The notes: a model not told the origin generated them from the sequence alone. A DNA stretch of 64,000 bases from a bacterium (GCA_030432695.1 JAUILN010000008.1:310001-374000), one strand, 5' to 3'. Numbered from the stretch's first letter, positions 34,521 through 42,647 are shown. Made by a program: numbers and translations.

Positions 34521-35937
34521 TCACCAACTCCTCAGCGTCGTCCGCAGCCGGTTCGACGTCGTCGCGCTCAGCGCGTTCGCACCCGGATCGAGCGCGAGCA
34601 TCTGGGTAAGGAGCTGCAGGCCGGCGAGGCTCGGGTCACTCGGGATCGGCACCGGCACGGTCGCGGTGCCGTTCGGACCAGCACTCGTCGACAGCGAGAT
34701 CAGCGGGTGGACCAGCAGCAGGCAGCCGGGTGCGCCGAGGACCTCGAGGTCGAAGCTGGTCGGCGTGATGCCGAAGTTGATGGCGGTCGGCGCCCACGGC
34801 CGGAGGTTCTCCGCGCGGTAGGTCACGCTGGCGCCGGTGAACGCCGCGCCCTCCCCGCCATGAAGCATCGTTCCATTGGTCCCGGCACAGCCGCTGCCGG
34901 CGCTGCGGAACGGGTTCAGGTTGTCGACGATCGTCACCTGGAACGTCGACAGCCCGGTGCGCGACACGCTCGTCACCCGGCCGCCATGCTCGACGTCGGC
35001 GTCGAACCCGGGCGCGTAGCTCTGGTTCCAAAGGGTCTTGCTCGGCACGTCGTCGCGCACCATCACCACCGCGCACCGCAGCGGCTGCAGGGTCTCGAGC
35101 TCCAGGTCGTAGAGCCGCGCTCGGAGATTCGCCATCGTCGGCGCGATGAACTGCGGCGTGGCGCTGTGGTAGAACCACCAATCTCGGTAGTCGTCGCCCG
35201 AGTTCTCGATGGTGATCGCGTGGTAGTAGCGCACGCCGTTCGCAAGGAGGCCGGGTCACGGGACACGTTCCGATCCAGTGCGTGCCAGGACTCCAGGAAC
35301 ACGAGTGCTCAGGTCGAAGCCGCGAAACGCAGCCGAATCGGTGGATTCAGCGAGCCTGCCCACCGAGGAGCACTGTGCGGCGAGATCCTGGGCGCGAGGG
35401 CGCGTGCTGGGCGGAATGGTCTCCCGTGACCCTGCCTCCTAGGTACGGCTCGAGATCGATCACGCGGTGGCCGGCACCCGCGACGGTCGAGTAGACCGAG
35501 CCCGGGGACAGGAAGGTGTATCAACCCCAGATCTTCTGCTGCGCGCCGGTGTTGACGAACAGCAGCGCGGCGAAGCGGGCCTCGCCGTCCACCTCGTAGC
35601 GTTCGAGGTCGACGATGCGCGCGTTGTACGTGATGCACAGGTTGGAAAGCTGGCCCTGCGTCTTGTCGCTGTAGAACAACCAGCCCGCCGCGTAGACGCC
35701 GGTGTTCTGGACCATCGAGCTGTTCAGCACCAGCGGGTCGGCCTGGACGATCTCGAAGTTCGACAGCCGGTAGCCCTGCACGGACCAGGCCTGCACATCG
35801 GCGAGCGTCGCATTCTGGAGGTTGTGGTAGCCGACGACGGCGGCCTGGTCGCGGTCGACCTGGGCGGTCGCGGACAGGGTCAGCGCCAGGGCGCAGGCGA
35901 GGGCGGGGACGCGGGAGCGGAGATTCTGGAGGCTCAT
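34521..35937 (-). pseudogene. Decayed secreted BTRD1-repeat protein gene
   Basis: The 5' part (35937 to 35521) encodes a signal peptide (MSLQNLRSRVPALACALALTLSATAQ) and two BTRD1 units, then stops at TGA after 'QQKIWG'. Translation beyond the stop in the same frame gives 'YTFLSPGSVYSTVAGAGHRVIDLEPY', an exact repeat continuation, so the TGA is most likely a mutated Trp codon. The frame then breaks. The 3' part (35234 to 34521) resumes in another frame with BTRD1-like 'RYYHAITIENSG...YRDWWFYH' and ends in the shared C-terminal beta domain. At least one nonsense and one frameshift change are required. A sequencing error could explain one but hardly both. Confidence 0.8.
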
Positions 35938-36105
35938 GGTCGGGGTTCCTTGCGGGCCTGCTCCTGGAGCGCGAAAGCCCGGCCGGACCCCAGCCGATCG
36001 TCGGAGATGTTTGTCGAATCGCGCCCTCCGGCCCCGAGCGCGCGGGTTGACCGACGCGAGCCTCGCCCCACCGCAGGCCGGGCTAGGCAAGCGTAATCGG
36101 GCGGT

Positions 36106-36122
36106 TTAAAGTCTTACTTTAA
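36106..36122. promoter_or_regulatory. AT-rich palindrome abutting the AAA+/DUF4143 start codon
   Basis: TTAAAGT and ACTTTAA are perfect inverted repeats separated by three bases. In a nearly 70% G+C genome this is striking. It ends one base before the ATG at 36124, leaving no room for a ribosome-binding site, which suggests either a leaderless transcript with the operator over the -10 box, or a start further downstream. A self-regulatory operator is inferred. Confidence 0.55.
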
Positions 36123-36123
36123 G

Positions 36124-37362
36124 ATGCCCGACGATGGATTCCGACAACGAGGCCTCGCCACCGCGCTGCGCGACGCCTCCGCCCGCTTCCCGGTGGTGTT
36201 CGTGACCGGACCTCGGCAGACCGGCAAGACGACGCTGCTGCGGCACCTGTCGGAGCCCTCCCGTCGCTACGTGACCCTGGACGACCCGGCCGCGCGCGAA
36301 CTCGCCAGCCGGGATCCTGCCCTGTTCTTCCAGGCGCACCCACCACCGATCCTGATCGACGAGGTGCAGTACGCCCCCGGTCTGCTCCCCTACGTGAAGA
36401 TGCGCGCCGACCAGGGCGGAGCCCCCGGCATGTTCTGGCTCACCGGCTCGCAGCACTTCCACGCGATGCGAGACATCGGCGAGACCCTCGCCGGCCGCGT
36501 CGCCCTGCTCCGCCTGCTCGGCTTCGGCTGGCGCGAGACCTGGAGCACCGGAGTCGACCTGCCGCCGTTCCTGCCCACCCGCGCGCGGATCGACGAGCGC
36601 GGCAGCGCCGACCCGCCGTTCGACCTGGAGTCGCTCGCAGAAGCGATCTGGACCGGCGGCTACCCGCGGCTGTGCATCGAAGACCCGCCGGACCGCGACG
36701 TGTTCTTCGCGTCGTACGTGCAGACCTGGCTGCAACGCGACGTCCGCGACCTGCTGCAGGTCGGTGACCTCTCCGCCTTCGACCGCTTCGTCCGCGCCTG
36801 CGCCGCCCGCACCGGCCAGTTGCTCAACCTCTCGAACCTGGCCCGCGACGTCGACATCAGCGTGCCCACGGCCAAGAGCTGGCTGTCGGTCCTCGAGGCC
36901 ACGATGGTCGTGCACCTGCTGCCGGCCTGGCACTCGAACCGCACCAAGCGGCTGGTGAAGGCGCCGAAGCTGTACTTCCTCGACACCGGCCTCTGCTGCT
37001 ACCTCACCGGCTGGACATCGCCGCGCGCCGCGATCGAGGGCGCGGCCGCGGGTGCTCTGGTGGAGACCTGGGCACTCGGCGAGATCCTGAAGAGCTGGTG
37101 GGCCCGCGGCAGGGAGGCCCCGATCCACCACCTGCGCACCGACGACGGCGTGGAGATCGACTTCGTGCTCGAACTGGATGGCGCGATGCACGGCATCGAG
37201 GTGAAGCGCGCCGCGACGGTGCGCGCCGAGGCGTGGCTGAAGCCGTTCCGGACGCTGGATCGGCTGGGGGTTCCGCGTGGGGAGGGTGCGGTGCTGTGCC
37301 TGGTGCCCGATGAGCTGCCGCTCGACGACCGGACGCGGGCGCTGCCGTTCGGGGTGTTGTGA
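36124..37362 (+). CDS. AAA+ ATPase with DUF4143 domain
   Basis: 412 aa. Walker A is GPRQTGKT (29-36) and Walker B is ILIDEVQ (76-82), followed by 'WLTGSQHFHAMRDIGETLAGR', the sensor-like block of this family. The C-terminal part holds DUF4143 ('YVQTWLQRDVRDLLQVGDLSAFDRFVR', 'VPTAKSWLSVLEATMVVHLLPAW', 'PKLYFLDTGLCCYLTG', 'EIDFVLELDGAMHGIEVKR'), which looks like a winged helix plus a PD-(D/E)xK-type fold (D...E.K). The biological role of these ATPases is unsettled; they are common in accessory regions. No partner overlaps it; the ParD-like gene starts 41 bp later. Confidence 0.9.
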   Translation: MPDDGFRQRGLATALRDASARFPVVFVTGPRQTGKTTLLRHLSEPSRRYVTLDDPAARELASRDPALFFQAHPPPILIDEVQYAPGLLPYVKMRADQGGAPGMFWLTGSQHFHAMRDIGETLAGRVALLRLLGFGWRETWSTGVDLPPFLPTRARIDERGSADPPFDLESLAEAIWTGGYPRLCIEDPPDRDVFFASYVQTWLQRDVRDLLQVGDLSAFDRFVRACAARTGQLLNLSNLARDVDISVPTAKSWLSVLEATMVVHLLPAWHSNRTKRLVKAPKLYFLDTGLCCYLTGWTSPRAAIEGAAAGALVETWALGEILKSWWARGREAPIHHLRTDDGVEIDFVLELDGAMHGIEVKRAATVRAEAWLKPFRTLDRLGVPRGEGAVLCLVPDELPLDDRTRALPFGVL

Positions 37363-37379
37363 GGGGAGAGTGGCGCCGC

Positions 37380-37394
37380 GTAGCAATTCGCTAC
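37380..37394. promoter_or_regulatory. Imperfect operator-like palindrome before ParD-like gene, copy A
   Basis: GTAGCAA and TCGCTAC flank a central T; six of seven pairs match. It ends 9 bp before the antitoxin ATG. The same element, perfect and one pair longer, precedes the second copy at 43138-43154. Such palindromes are usual autoregulation sites of toxin-antitoxin operons. Confidence 0.6.
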
Positions 37395-37403
37395 TCTGCT
37401 GCC

Positions 37404-37775
37404 ATGGGCCGACCCGTGCAGCTGTCCAACGAGCTGATCCTCGACGCCCGACTGGTCGGCGAGGTCGCCGAGAAGCCCATCGCGGACCAGATCGAGTTCT
37501 GGGCGCAGCTCGGCCGCGCGATCGACCCTCTGCTCGACGGCTCGCACGCGCTGGCACTCGCGCGTGCGGTGAACGTCACCGCCCTGTCCGAGCAGATCGC
37601 TTCGGTAGATTCGAACGAGGGGCGACGACGGGTCGCAGCCATCGTCCGCGAGCGACCGTTCCCGCACTTCGAGCCCGCATCAGATCGACCGGGTCATCTG
37701 GTCCGGATCGAGTCGGACGGCACTCGAACCGTCGGCCGGTTCGTGCAGCGTCGATTCCAGCCAGCCGATGACTGA
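37404..37775 (+). CDS. ParD-like antitoxin, copy A (toxin partner broken)
   Basis: 123 aa. The first half ('VQLSNELILDARLVGEVAEKPIADQIEFWAQLGRAID') matches the ParD-like antitoxin family: short beta strand, then helices with 'R...QIE.WA.lGR'. The C-terminal third is basic and could contact toxin or DNA. The paralog at 43163 has the same length. Its stop overlaps the following ATG by 8 bp (ATGACTGA), but only a stub of the zeta-like toxin follows, so this copy may be an orphan antitoxin able to neutralise the intact toxin 5.8 kb away. Confidence 0.8.
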   Translation: MGRPVQLSNELILDARLVGEVAEKPIADQIEFWAQLGRAIDPLLDGSHALALARAVNVTALSEQIASVDSNEGRRRVAAIVRERPFPHFEPASDRPGHLVRIESDGTRTVGRFVQRRFQPADD

Positions 37776-37845
37776 CGTCGCCTGGTTGGACCAGCGGTGG
37801 ATCGCGATCAGCATGGCTGGATCGAATGGGACGGAGAAAGCCCCT
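37768..37845 (+). pseudogene. 5' stub of a zeta-like toxin gene
   Basis: The first about 25 codons align with the intact zeta-like gene at 43527 at a constant offset of 5759 bp ('MTDVAWLDQRW...MAGSNG'). The P-loop is already damaged (GSNGTEKA against GSNGAGKT) and similarity ends by about 37845, where the fragment of a secreted protein's C-terminal domain begins. It cannot encode an active kinase. Confidence 0.75.
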
Positions 37846-38018
37846 TGGTCCGCGCCACCGGCGACGCGGACTTCGTCGGCCAGGACCGCACCTGGTCCAC
37901 CCAGGTCTCCGTGCCCCTCGGCCTCTCCGAGTCCCTCACACTGATCTGGCAGGCCGTCTCCCTCGGGACTCCCGGCACCTACAAGATCAGTCCGCCCACC
38001 GCGACGGTCGTGCGGTAA
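37846..38018 (+). pseudogene. Fragment of a secreted protein's C-terminal domain, copy A
   Basis: From about 37888 the sequence matches the end of the longer fragment at 41774-42406 at an offset of 4388 bp ('TWSTQVSVPLGLSESLTLIWQAVSL...VVR'), ending at TAA. It has no start of its own beyond a GTG in the toxin stub, and no signal peptide. A leftover of block duplication. Confidence 0.7.
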
Positions 38019-38630
38019 GGACGACCGCATGACGGACTCCCTCCTCCAGCGCATCACGGTGGAAGACGGCAAGTGCGGCGGACGGCCCTGCATCCGTGGT
38101 AAGCGGATCCGCGTCACCGACCTCCTGGAGCTCCTGGCCCATGACGCCACGGTCGAGGAGATCCTGGCGGACCATCCGAGTCTCGAACCAGACGACCTCC
38201 GCGCCGCGCTGCTCTACGCGGCGAAGCAGACTTCGCACAAGGTGGTCACGGTCCGGTGACGCTCCTCGCTCGGACCGCGGGCGCCGACCACCCCGCTCAC
38301 TTCCCCCCACCCCCCAACATCCCATCGATCCGCGCCAGCAGCTCGTCGTGCTCCGCGGACCCCTCCGCCGCGTAGTTGTAGTTGCGCAGCGTGCTCGCCA
38401 GCCTGGTGAAGAACTCGCGCACCTGGTCCTTGTCGTCGAAGCGCAGGATGTGTTCATCGGCGACCGCGAGGCGGTGCATCCGCTCGAAGACCCGGCGCTG
38501 CCTCGGCAAGGGGCACGTCACGTCGACCGGGTCGAAGGCGTCTTGCTGCAGGTAGCAGAGGTCGACGATGCGGGCCTTCTGGTAGACCACGAAGTCGGCG
38601 ATCGTCACGCCCTCTTCGCCGGTGACGGCC
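37888..38630. repeat. Direct repeat, copy A (C-terminal-domain end + DUF433 + V-ATPase A 3' end)
   Basis: About 743 bp that align with 42276-43018 at a constant offset of 4388 bp at every checked landmark, namely the DUF433 start and stop and the V-ATPase A stop. No terminal inverted repeats or transposase are seen, so the mechanism looks like recombination rather than transposition. Confidence 0.75.
38029..38259 (+). CDS. DUF433 family antitoxin, copy A
   Basis: 76 aa. 'RITVEDGKCGGRPCIRGKRIRVTDLLELLAHDATVEEILADHPSLEPDDLRAAL' is the complete DUF433 motif, a small winged-helix-like DNA-binding family of antitoxins normally followed by a PIN-like (DUF5615) toxin. No such toxin follows: the next sequence is a reversed V-ATPase A fragment. 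The paralog at 42417 differs at about a dozen positions. Start ATG is preceded by a moderate GGACGA sequence. Confidence 0.85.
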   Translation: MTDSLLQRITVEDGKCGGRPCIRGKRIRVTDLLELLAHDATVEEILADHPSLEPDDLRAALLYAAKQTSHKVVTVR

Positions 38631-38854
38631 ATCATCCGCTCGACGGCGTCGCCCTACTTCAGGAGTTCGTGGACCCGGGCGACCTGGTCGGACCACTCGG
38701 CGCCGAAGTCGCGGGCGAAGTAGCCGCGGAGCTGCTCGCGGTAGCGCGACCAGGAGGTGAGCGGGTCGACCGCGGGGTAGAAGCGCTTGTAGGCGCGGTC
38801 GGCGCTGAGGCCGAGGAAGCACTTCACGGTGGCCAGCGTGGACTGCGTCACCGA
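38297..38854 (-). pseudogene. 3' fragment of V-ATPase subunit A gene, copy A
   Basis: Reads the last about 186 codons of subunit A (intact at 44131-45960), from 'VTQSTLATVKCFLGLSADRAYKRFYP' to 'DGMLGGGGK'. An in-frame TAG interrupts it where the intact gene has 'TRGDAVDRMM' (here 'K*GDAVERMM'). The P-loop half is missing and no start exists. It joins the lipoprotein fragment at about 38854. Many synonymous and some missense differences show that the copy is not very recent. Confidence 0.88.
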
Positions 38855-38925
38855 TCGGCCGACTCACCGGCCTCGTGCTGCGGGCAGGAGCTCTGGAGAT
38901 CGTCCCGGTCGGCTTCGGACGCTGA
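38854..38925 (+). pseudogene. 3' scrap of the lipoprotein gene
   Basis: Matches the end of the lipoprotein gene (31383-31454) at an offset of 7471 bp: 'RLTGLVLRAGALEIVPV' against 'RLTGIELQPGELEIVPV'. It marks the left edge of the block that also carries nitrilase copy 2. Confidence 0.7.
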
Positions 38926-39023
38926 TCGCGCTCGAGGATACGCCACCGCCAATTGCCCCGATTGTCGTCATCCCGGATAGTCCCCCCGCGGGCGTCGCAC
39001 CACGCCACACCGAGACGAGCGAC

Positions 39024-39821
39024 ATGACCGCGGTTCGCATCGCGCTGGCGAATCTGCGCATCCCCGAGACACCCGACGGGTCGCTGCGACTGGCGGTCGC
39101 AGCCGTCGCCGAGGCCGGAGCACGGGGCGCGCTGGTCGCCTGCTTCCCCGAGTGCTTCGTCCCCGGCTACCGCTGGCCGGGAGTTCCCGCGCCCCCGCCG
39201 GATCCCACGTTCCTCGAACACGCGTGGAACGAGGTCGCCGCCGCCGCGAAGGCCGCGGACACCACGGTGATCCTCGGCACCGAGCGGGTCACTCCCCGCG
39301 GCCTGCAGATCTCGGCCGGCGTGTTCACACCCGACGGCTCGATCGCCGGCTGGCAGGACAAGTGCCAGCTCGATCCCTCCGAAGAGCCGATCTACCCGGC
39401 CTTCGGCACCGAGCGGCGGGTGTTCACCGCAGGCCCGCTCACCTTCGGCATCGTGATCTGCCACGAGGGTTGGCGCTATCCCGAGACCGTGCGTTGGGCC
39501 GAACGCCAGGGCGCGCAGGTGGTCTTCCATCCGCACCGCCACCTCACCGATCCCGGTATTCCCGCCCCGCGCGGCTTCGCCGACCCGCTGAACAGCTTCC
39601 ACGAGAAGGCGATGCTGTGCCGCGCGGCGGAGAACACCTGCTACTTCGCGTCGGTGAACTGCGCGAACTCGGAATCGGGAACGACCTCGGCGGTGGCGAA
39701 CCCCGACGGGTCGCTGCTCTGCCACCAGCCGTACGGCGAGGCGGGCCTGCTGGTCGCCGACCTGGAACTCGACGCGGCCACGCGCCTGTTGGCCACGCAG
39801 TGCCAGACGTCGCCGTTCTGA
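39024..39821 (+). CDS. Carbon-nitrogen hydrolase (nitrilase superfamily), copy 2
   Basis: 265 aa, the same length as copy 1 with about 36 substitutions and no indel counted by eye (about 86% identity). The catalytic Glu43, Lys113 and Cys146 and their motifs are all kept, so the copy is probably active. Differences concentrate on surface-like positions at the N-terminal helices and near residues 97-108. Unlike copy 1 it is not followed by an intact helical-protein gene. No ribosome-binding site distinguishes it from copy 1. Confidence 0.92.
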   Translation: MTAVRIALANLRIPETPDGSLRLAVAAVAEAGARGALVACFPECFVPGYRWPGVPAPPPDPTFLEHAWNEVAAAAKAADTTVILGTERVTPRGLQISAGVFTPDGSIAGWQDKCQLDPSEEPIYPAFGTERRVFTAGPLTFGIVICHEGWRYPETVRWAERQGAQVVFHPHRHLTDPGIPAPRGFADPLNSFHEKAMLCRAAENTCYFASVNCANSESGTTSAVANPDGSLLCHQPYGEAGLLVADLELDAATRLLATQCQTSPF

Positions 39822-40174
39822 CTCGAGTGCTCCCAACTCTCGAGTGGGACACGGAGCTGCTGATCGGAACTGCGCCTGTGCCTGCTCGCTCGCCGATGAG
39901 GTGGACCGAGAGATCAGTGCGCGATCTCCGACGCCGCCAACCCCGCACGGTCGCGTTGATCCCGCGACTCTCGCGTTGGGGGTCGATTTGCACTGGAGAC
40001 ACCAACTGGTGCAGGACCTCTCGGGTAGCGGACGCCCAACTGCCGGGAGAGAACTGTCGACCATGTACCCGGGTTGGACCGGAGCGGCTTCTCGAAGACG
40101 GTTCTTCCGCCCCCCGCGACCTGGATCTAGAGTCGGTCGCGTCGCTTGGTCGAGGACAGGCAAGGATCAATCGG
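39822..40174. other. Remnant of helical-protein gene start, then unassigned DNA
   Basis: The first about 60 bp recall the start of the gene at 32350 ('RVLPTL....LLiGTA') but lack an ATG and diverge quickly. The remainder up to the next gene shows no sustained coding frame. Base composition falls toward the lower G+C of the following two genes. Confidence 0.5.
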
Positions 40175-40966
40175 ATGTCGAAGGAGAATGCTACCCGCCT
40201 CGGCGTGCTGGCCGCCGTAGCCATAGCCTTCGCTGTGGTGTTGCTGAGCGTCGGACGAACTCGATCTGACGCACCCAGGGTGGATACGGAGTCCGCGGAG
40301 AGCGCGTCATCGGGGCCCGAACTTCCTGTCGCCGAGCCGAAGGCTCAGGATGATCGGTCACCGCTCGAAGCAACCTTGCCCACCGATCTTGACGCAGGTC
40401 GTGATGACGGCGCGGTCCATGTCGAACCTCTCGCCGAAGACGAGCAAGCAGAACACCCGGACTGGATGACTTGCCCTCCCGATCTGCGTGCTGACTTCGA
40501 ATACACCTGCACGCTCACCAGCCGAGCAGGACGACCTATCAGCGAGAGTGCGAGGCTTCCGCACGAACTTTGGCAGAGAGTTCGCCCGGTCGTCGAAGCT
40601 GCGGCCGAGAAGGCTCGCAACTTGGATCGAGAGCGCATGGAGTCCGTATCACGCGTCCTGGCCGCCCGTAAGGCTCGCGGAGATCTGGTCAAGTTCCCGA
40701 ATCCGAGAACCGTGGGCGACGCGGCAGAGCGGGAGAGAATCGAGAACGAACTCGCAGAACTGTGTCGCAAAGGCGAGGACCCGCTCATTACAGCTGTCAG
40801 GGGCGGAGATGCGACCCATTCATGGGTCGTCTTGATCCACGCCGAGGACGATGGTGCGCTTCGAGTTGCGTATCAGGACATCGACCGCTTGGCTCGTGAA
40901 GTCGCGGCGAACCTCGCGGTGTTGCTTTACCCCGTGATCAACCTGCAAGAGGAGAAACGCAGATGA
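40175..40966 (+). CDS. Single-pass membrane protein of unknown function (possible foreign insert)
   Basis: 263 aa. One N-terminal helix (about 9-27, 'LGVLAAVAIAFAVVLLSV') is followed by a long acidic, Ser/Pro-rich stretch and a helical domain ('RPVVEAAAEKARNLDRERMESVSRVLAARKARGDL') ending in a mixed alpha/beta part. No family recognised. Third codon positions include many A and T, unlike the neighbours, so the gene may have arrived by transfer. Its stop overlaps the next start by 4 bp (ATGA). Confidence 0.65.
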   Translation: MSKENATRLGVLAAVAIAFAVVLLSVGRTRSDAPRVDTESAESASSGPELPVAEPKAQDDRSPLEATLPTDLDAGRDDGAVHVEPLAEDEQAEHPDWMTCPPDLRADFEYTCTLTSRAGRPISESARLPHELWQRVRPVVEAAAEKARNLDRERMESVSRVLAARKARGDLVKFPNPRTVGDAAERERIENELAELCRKGEDPLITAVRGGDATHSWVVLIHAEDDGALRVAYQDIDRLAREVAANLAVLLYPVINLQEEKRR

Positions 40967-41421
40967 GAGGACTCAGAATCATCCTCTCGGTCCTACTGTT
41001 CGGCGCTGGAGCGATTAGTCAGAACCCGTGCACGGGAGCCGGCTGTGTTCAGCAGGAGAGCAACGCAGGAGATGTGGCATGGGACTACATCCCAGGGCTC
41101 AACGATAAGTTTCAGCCTCCTCAGCAGAATGTGTGGGTCTGCAACCCGTTGGACTGCAAGGAAACCAGTTGCCGCTTCGCTGGACTGATCGAGGTGTCCA
41201 ACAGTTCGGGATCGAATCGCTACATCTACGACCATACCGGCACGTTCGTGGCGAACGTGATGACGGGCAGCACCGTGCAGTTCCCGGTCGATGTAAAGCC
41301 CGGGTGCGGAGAAACCAATCCCGAGCGCTGGATCGCCTGGGATTCCGACGACCCAGACACGCGGGTGTTCAAGTCTGACTCCTGGATGTCTTGCTCGGTC
41401 TGCGTCCGCACCCCCTTCTGA
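40963..41421 (+). CDS. Small secreted cysteine-containing protein
   Basis: 152 aa with signal peptide (MRGLRIILSVLLFGAGAISQ). The mature part has about 10 Cys ('NPCTGAGCVQQ', 'CNPLDCKETSCRFAG', 'SWMSCSVCVRTPF'), probably disulfide-bonded outside the cytoplasm. No family recognised. It is translationally coupled to the membrane protein upstream and shares its lower G+C codon use, so the two probably act together, for example as a membrane-bound and a secreted component. Confidence 0.65.
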   Translation: MRGLRIILSVLLFGAGAISQNPCTGAGCVQQESNAGDVAWDYIPGLNDKFQPPQQNVWVCNPLDCKETSCRFAGLIEVSNSSGSNRYIYDHTGTFVANVMTGSTVQFPVDVKPGCGETNPERWIAWDSDDPDTRVFKSDSWMSCSVCVRTPF

Positions 41422-41466
41422 GTTCTCAGGAACGCGCCGGCTCGCCGGCCAGATCGACCTTCGGGG

Positions 41467-41520
41467 CTCGACCCGGCCATGCGGCTGCTGGCCACGCGGT
41501 GCCGGACTTCGCCGTTCTGA
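41467..41520 (+). pseudogene. Third copy of the nitrilase gene, 3' scrap only
   Basis: Eighteen codons, 'LDPAMRLLATRCRTSPF' and stop, match the C terminus of both nitrilases ('LDAATRLLATRCRTSPF'). It lies directly after the two-gene insert, so the insert is flanked by nitrilase 3' ends on both sides (39821 and 41520). Confidence 0.75.
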
Positions 41521-41749
41521 GCGCCGCGACCGCTGCTCCTGAGATGCGCGCTCATCCGGTCTGCTCCGAGGTCTTCGCGCGTGCGTCGACGGCCCGGTCC
41601 AAGGAGGTCGTCGATCGGAAGCTGTCCGGCAGCGCCCTTTCGGCCACCACCCAGAAGGATCCAGCCGAGGCGCGACGAGGGCCTCGCGAAGGCCTCCGCC
41701 TCGATCCGGGTTCCGGCCTCATCGGCCTCCGAGCGCTGGCGGATCGTGA
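41521..41749. other. Unassigned DNA between fragments
   Basis: About 230 bp with no convincing frame or repeat; presumably scrambled remains. Confidence 0.4.
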
Positions 41750-41773
41750 TGCCCGACGGCGAGCGGCGAGCCG

Positions 41774-42406
41774 GTGACGTGGACCAGCGTCGAGGTCGCA
41801 CAGGACGCTGCCAGCACACTGGACATCGTCGGCGGCCATTTCGAAGGCGCCGCCGAGATCGTCATCTCCTTCCCCTTCACCGTCCTCGACGCCGAAGACG
41901 CCGTCTACGCCCGCTTCGGCTCCACCATCCGCGCCACCGGCGGCGCGGTCTTCGTCGGCGGTGACGGCAACTTCTCGCCCGACGGCTTCGGCATCGACTC
42001 CGACGATCCACAGAGCGTCTTCCTCGACCCCTCGGTGACCGCCACGACCCGCCCCGGCAACTCCACCGTCCGGACCCAGCTCCCCGCCGTCACCACCGAT
42101 CCCGCCATCCGCGGCAGTGCCTTCACCGTCCGCGCCTTCGGCCCCACCAACGCGGTGATGACCGTCATCGCCTCCCTGCCGAGCCCCACCGCCCCCTTCG
42201 ACCTCCGCTTCGGCCGCGTCGTCGTCGACCCCGCCGCCAACGTCGTCGTCGGCACCGGCCGCGTCGGCCCCAACCGCCTCTGGTCCACCCAGGTCTCCGT
42301 CCCCCTCGGCCTCCCCGAGTCCCTCACCCTGATCTGGCAAGCTGTCTCCCTCGAGACCCCTGGGACCTTCAAGATCAGCGCACCGACCGCGGCGGTCGTG
42401 CGATGA
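41774..42406 (+). pseudogene. N-terminally truncated secreted beta-rich protein, copy B
   Basis: The frame opens after a TGA at 41747 and runs to 42406; the only start is a GTG at 41774. The 210 residues are all beta-strand-like ('AEIVISFPFTVLDAEDAVYARFGSTIRATGG', 'RLWSTQVSVPLGLPESLTLIWQAVSL') and resemble the extracellular C-terminal part of large planctomycete proteins, but there is no signal peptide. Its end matches the fragment at 37888-38018. It could be expressed as a short protein, but truncation is more likely. Confidence 0.55.
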
Positions 42407-42416
42407 GGAAGGCCGC

Positions 42417-42647
42417 ATGACGGATCCCCTCCTCCAGCGCATCACGGTGGAAGCCGGCAAGTGCGGCGGACGGCCCTGCATCCGTGGCATGCGGATCCGC
42501 GTGACCGACATCCTGGAACTCCTGGCCCATGGCGCGACGGCCGAGGAGATCCTGGCGGACCATCCGAGTCTCGAACCAGACGACCTCCGCGCCGCGCTGC
42601 TCTACGCGGCGAAGCAGACTTCGCACGAGGTGATCTTGGACCGGTGA
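42417..42647 (+). CDS. DUF433 family antitoxin, copy B
   Basis: 76 aa, complete DUF433 motif ('CGGRPCIRGMRIRVTDILELLAHGATAEEILADHPSL'). As with copy A, no PIN-like toxin follows; the convergent V-ATPase A fragment begins 37 bp downstream. Two diverged but intact copies without a toxin suggest that the antitoxin alone is kept, perhaps as an anti-addiction gene or regulator. Confidence 0.85.
   Translation: MTDPLLQRITVEAGKCGGRPCIRGMRIRVTDILELLAHGATAEEILADHPSLEPDDLRAALLYAAKQTSHEVILDR

Larger units (their letters stand above)
38853..39890. repeat. Duplicated block (lipoprotein end + nitrilase + start of helical protein gene)
   Basis: Corresponds to about 31382-32419 at a constant offset of 7471 bp through the intergenic leader and the whole nitrilase gene. 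Similarity fades about 60 bp after the nitrilase stop, inside the former start of the helical protein gene. Confidence 0.72.

Noticed and set aside
34521..35234. Treating the 3' piece as an intact 237-residue gene
   Set aside because: No signal peptide although it carries secreted-type repeats; the missing 5' part is present upstream in another frame, so a broken gene explains it better.
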